Assembly (NCBI RefSeq): GCF_000284295.1
Contig: NC_017093.1
Span: forward strand, 2,976,001 to 3,040,000
Direction: 5' to 3'
From: Actinoplanes missouriensis 431
GTDB taxonomy: Bacteria > Actinomycetota > Actinomycetes > Mycobacteriales > Micromonosporaceae
DNA: 64,000 nucleotides
The notes beneath the pieces were generated by a model, which was given only the letters and a program-made list of their open reading frames with translations, searched no databases and had not been told where the DNA came from. Made by a program: the position numbers and the translations under genes. Positions 63,462 to 64,000 of this stretch are shown here, piece after piece (position 1 is the first letter of the stretch; each line of letters begins with the position of its first letter).

Positions 63462-64000
63462 CTAGTTGTGATGTCCAGCCAGGTTGTTCAACCGGGTGAT
63501 GGGTGCCAGTTTGCCGATGGCGGTGTGGGGTCTGTGGTGGTTGTAGTCGTGCAGGAATGCGGGTAGTGCGGCGCGGCGGGCTTTCTCCGAGGTGTAGAGC
63601 TTGGCGAAGGCCCAGCCGTCGGCCAGGGTGCGGTGGAAACGCTCGATCTTGCCGTTTGTCTGAGGCCGGTAAGGGCGCGTCTTCTTCACCGTGATGCCCA
63701 GTTCGGCGCAGGTGTCTCGCCAGAGGTGTGATTTGTAGGCGGAGCCGTTGTCCGACAGCACTCGCCGGGTGGTGACGCCGCGTTCGGCGAACCAGGTGGT
63801 CGCGCGGCGTAGGACTGCGGTGGCGGTGACCGCGGTTTCGTCGTCGTGGATTTCGGCGTAGGCCACGCGGGAGTGGTCGTCGATGACGGTGTGCACGAAC
63901 GCGGTGCCGATCATGGGGTTGTAGTGCTTGTTGCGTGGCTTGCCGATCGTGGTGGCCCGGTTCTTCTTGCCTTGCTGACGGCCGAGGTAGCGCCAGCCGC
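63462..64000 (-). mobile_element. IS481-family transposase, right end cut by window
   Basis: The leftward frame encodes the rve/DDE region: AFVHTVIDDHSRVAYAEIHDDET (in parts), RVLSDNGSAYKSHLW, TRPYRPQTNGKIERFHRTLADGWAFAKLY and YNHHRPHTAIGKLAP, then stops at 63462. The first visible residues, before ATG 63914, continue the frame (GWRYLGRQQGKKNRATTIGK), so the gene runs past 64000. The catalytic Asp/Asp/Glu (IDDHSR, SDNGSA, NGKIERFH) are present. The inverted-repeat end near 63440-63461 could not be defined. Confidence 0.9.

Overview
This is a GC-rich actinobacterial chromosome segment, most likely Actinoplanes or a close relative in the Micromonosporaceae. The strongest pointer is the 788-residue protein at 29167-31533, which closely resembles my recollection of the aculeacin A acylase of Actinoplanes utahensis. 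Other pointers are the GC-rich third codon positions, frequent GTG starts, leaderless-looking promoters, a probable F420-dependent PPOX-type oxidoreductase, many ECF sigma factors and TetR regulators, and secreted CBM2/CBM13 glycosidases.

Left edge (1-1283): the end of a cysteine-free ribosomal protein S14, then a PadR/GyrI-like pair behind a 30-bp palindrome. From 1308 to 12053 lies a plant cell-wall (arabinoxylan) degradation island. A leftward pair (esterase-CBM2, GH10 xylanase-CBM2) faces a rightward set of five secreted enzymes (SGNH esterase, GH27, two GH43, GH62), four of them with ricin-type CBM13 modules and one with CBM6. The first four rightward genes overlap at start/stop codons. 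CebR-like operators lie in the divergent promoter region, and a related perfect palindrome precedes a distant pectate lyase (50828-52036), suggesting one sugar-responsive regulon. No transporter or LacI regulator is present, so the regulator and uptake system must be elsewhere.

12.1-29 kb is a mosaic of small regulator-plus-effector modules: SnoaL-like/TetR, an alpha/beta hydrolase, a CMD-family protein, a winged-helix/membrane pair, an NmrA-like SDR, a beta-propeller membrane protein, a fasciclin protein beside its ECF sigma/RskA-type anti-sigma pair, an ABC exporter with its TetR, a GGDEF protein, an AKR/HxlR pair and a second ECF pair. 29-38 kb carries the aculeacin-acylase-like enzyme, a DUF234-type ATPase, AlkB with a TetR, and a TetR/MFS pair. 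37.4-39.1 kb holds an SDR with a convergent ECF41-type sigma factor.

39-50 kb is more accessory: an I36-like secreted protein, a 7-bp tandem repeat, a TetR/MFS locus with four copies of one operator-like motif and a shortened flippase-like gene, a flavin monooxygenase, an LRR protein, two lower-GC unknown genes, and a patch of gene relics (serpin-like and LuxR). 50-64 kb holds the pectate lyase, an NlpC/P60 hydrolase behind a probable c-di-AMP riboswitch, an isolated minimal FliF-like protein, a DOPA-dioxygenase-like enzyme with two matching dyads upstream, two CheY-like regulators, two more broken genes (LLM oxidoreductase, DUF3592-like), a CrtU-like carotenoid oxidoreductase, and an IS481-type transposase running off the right edge.
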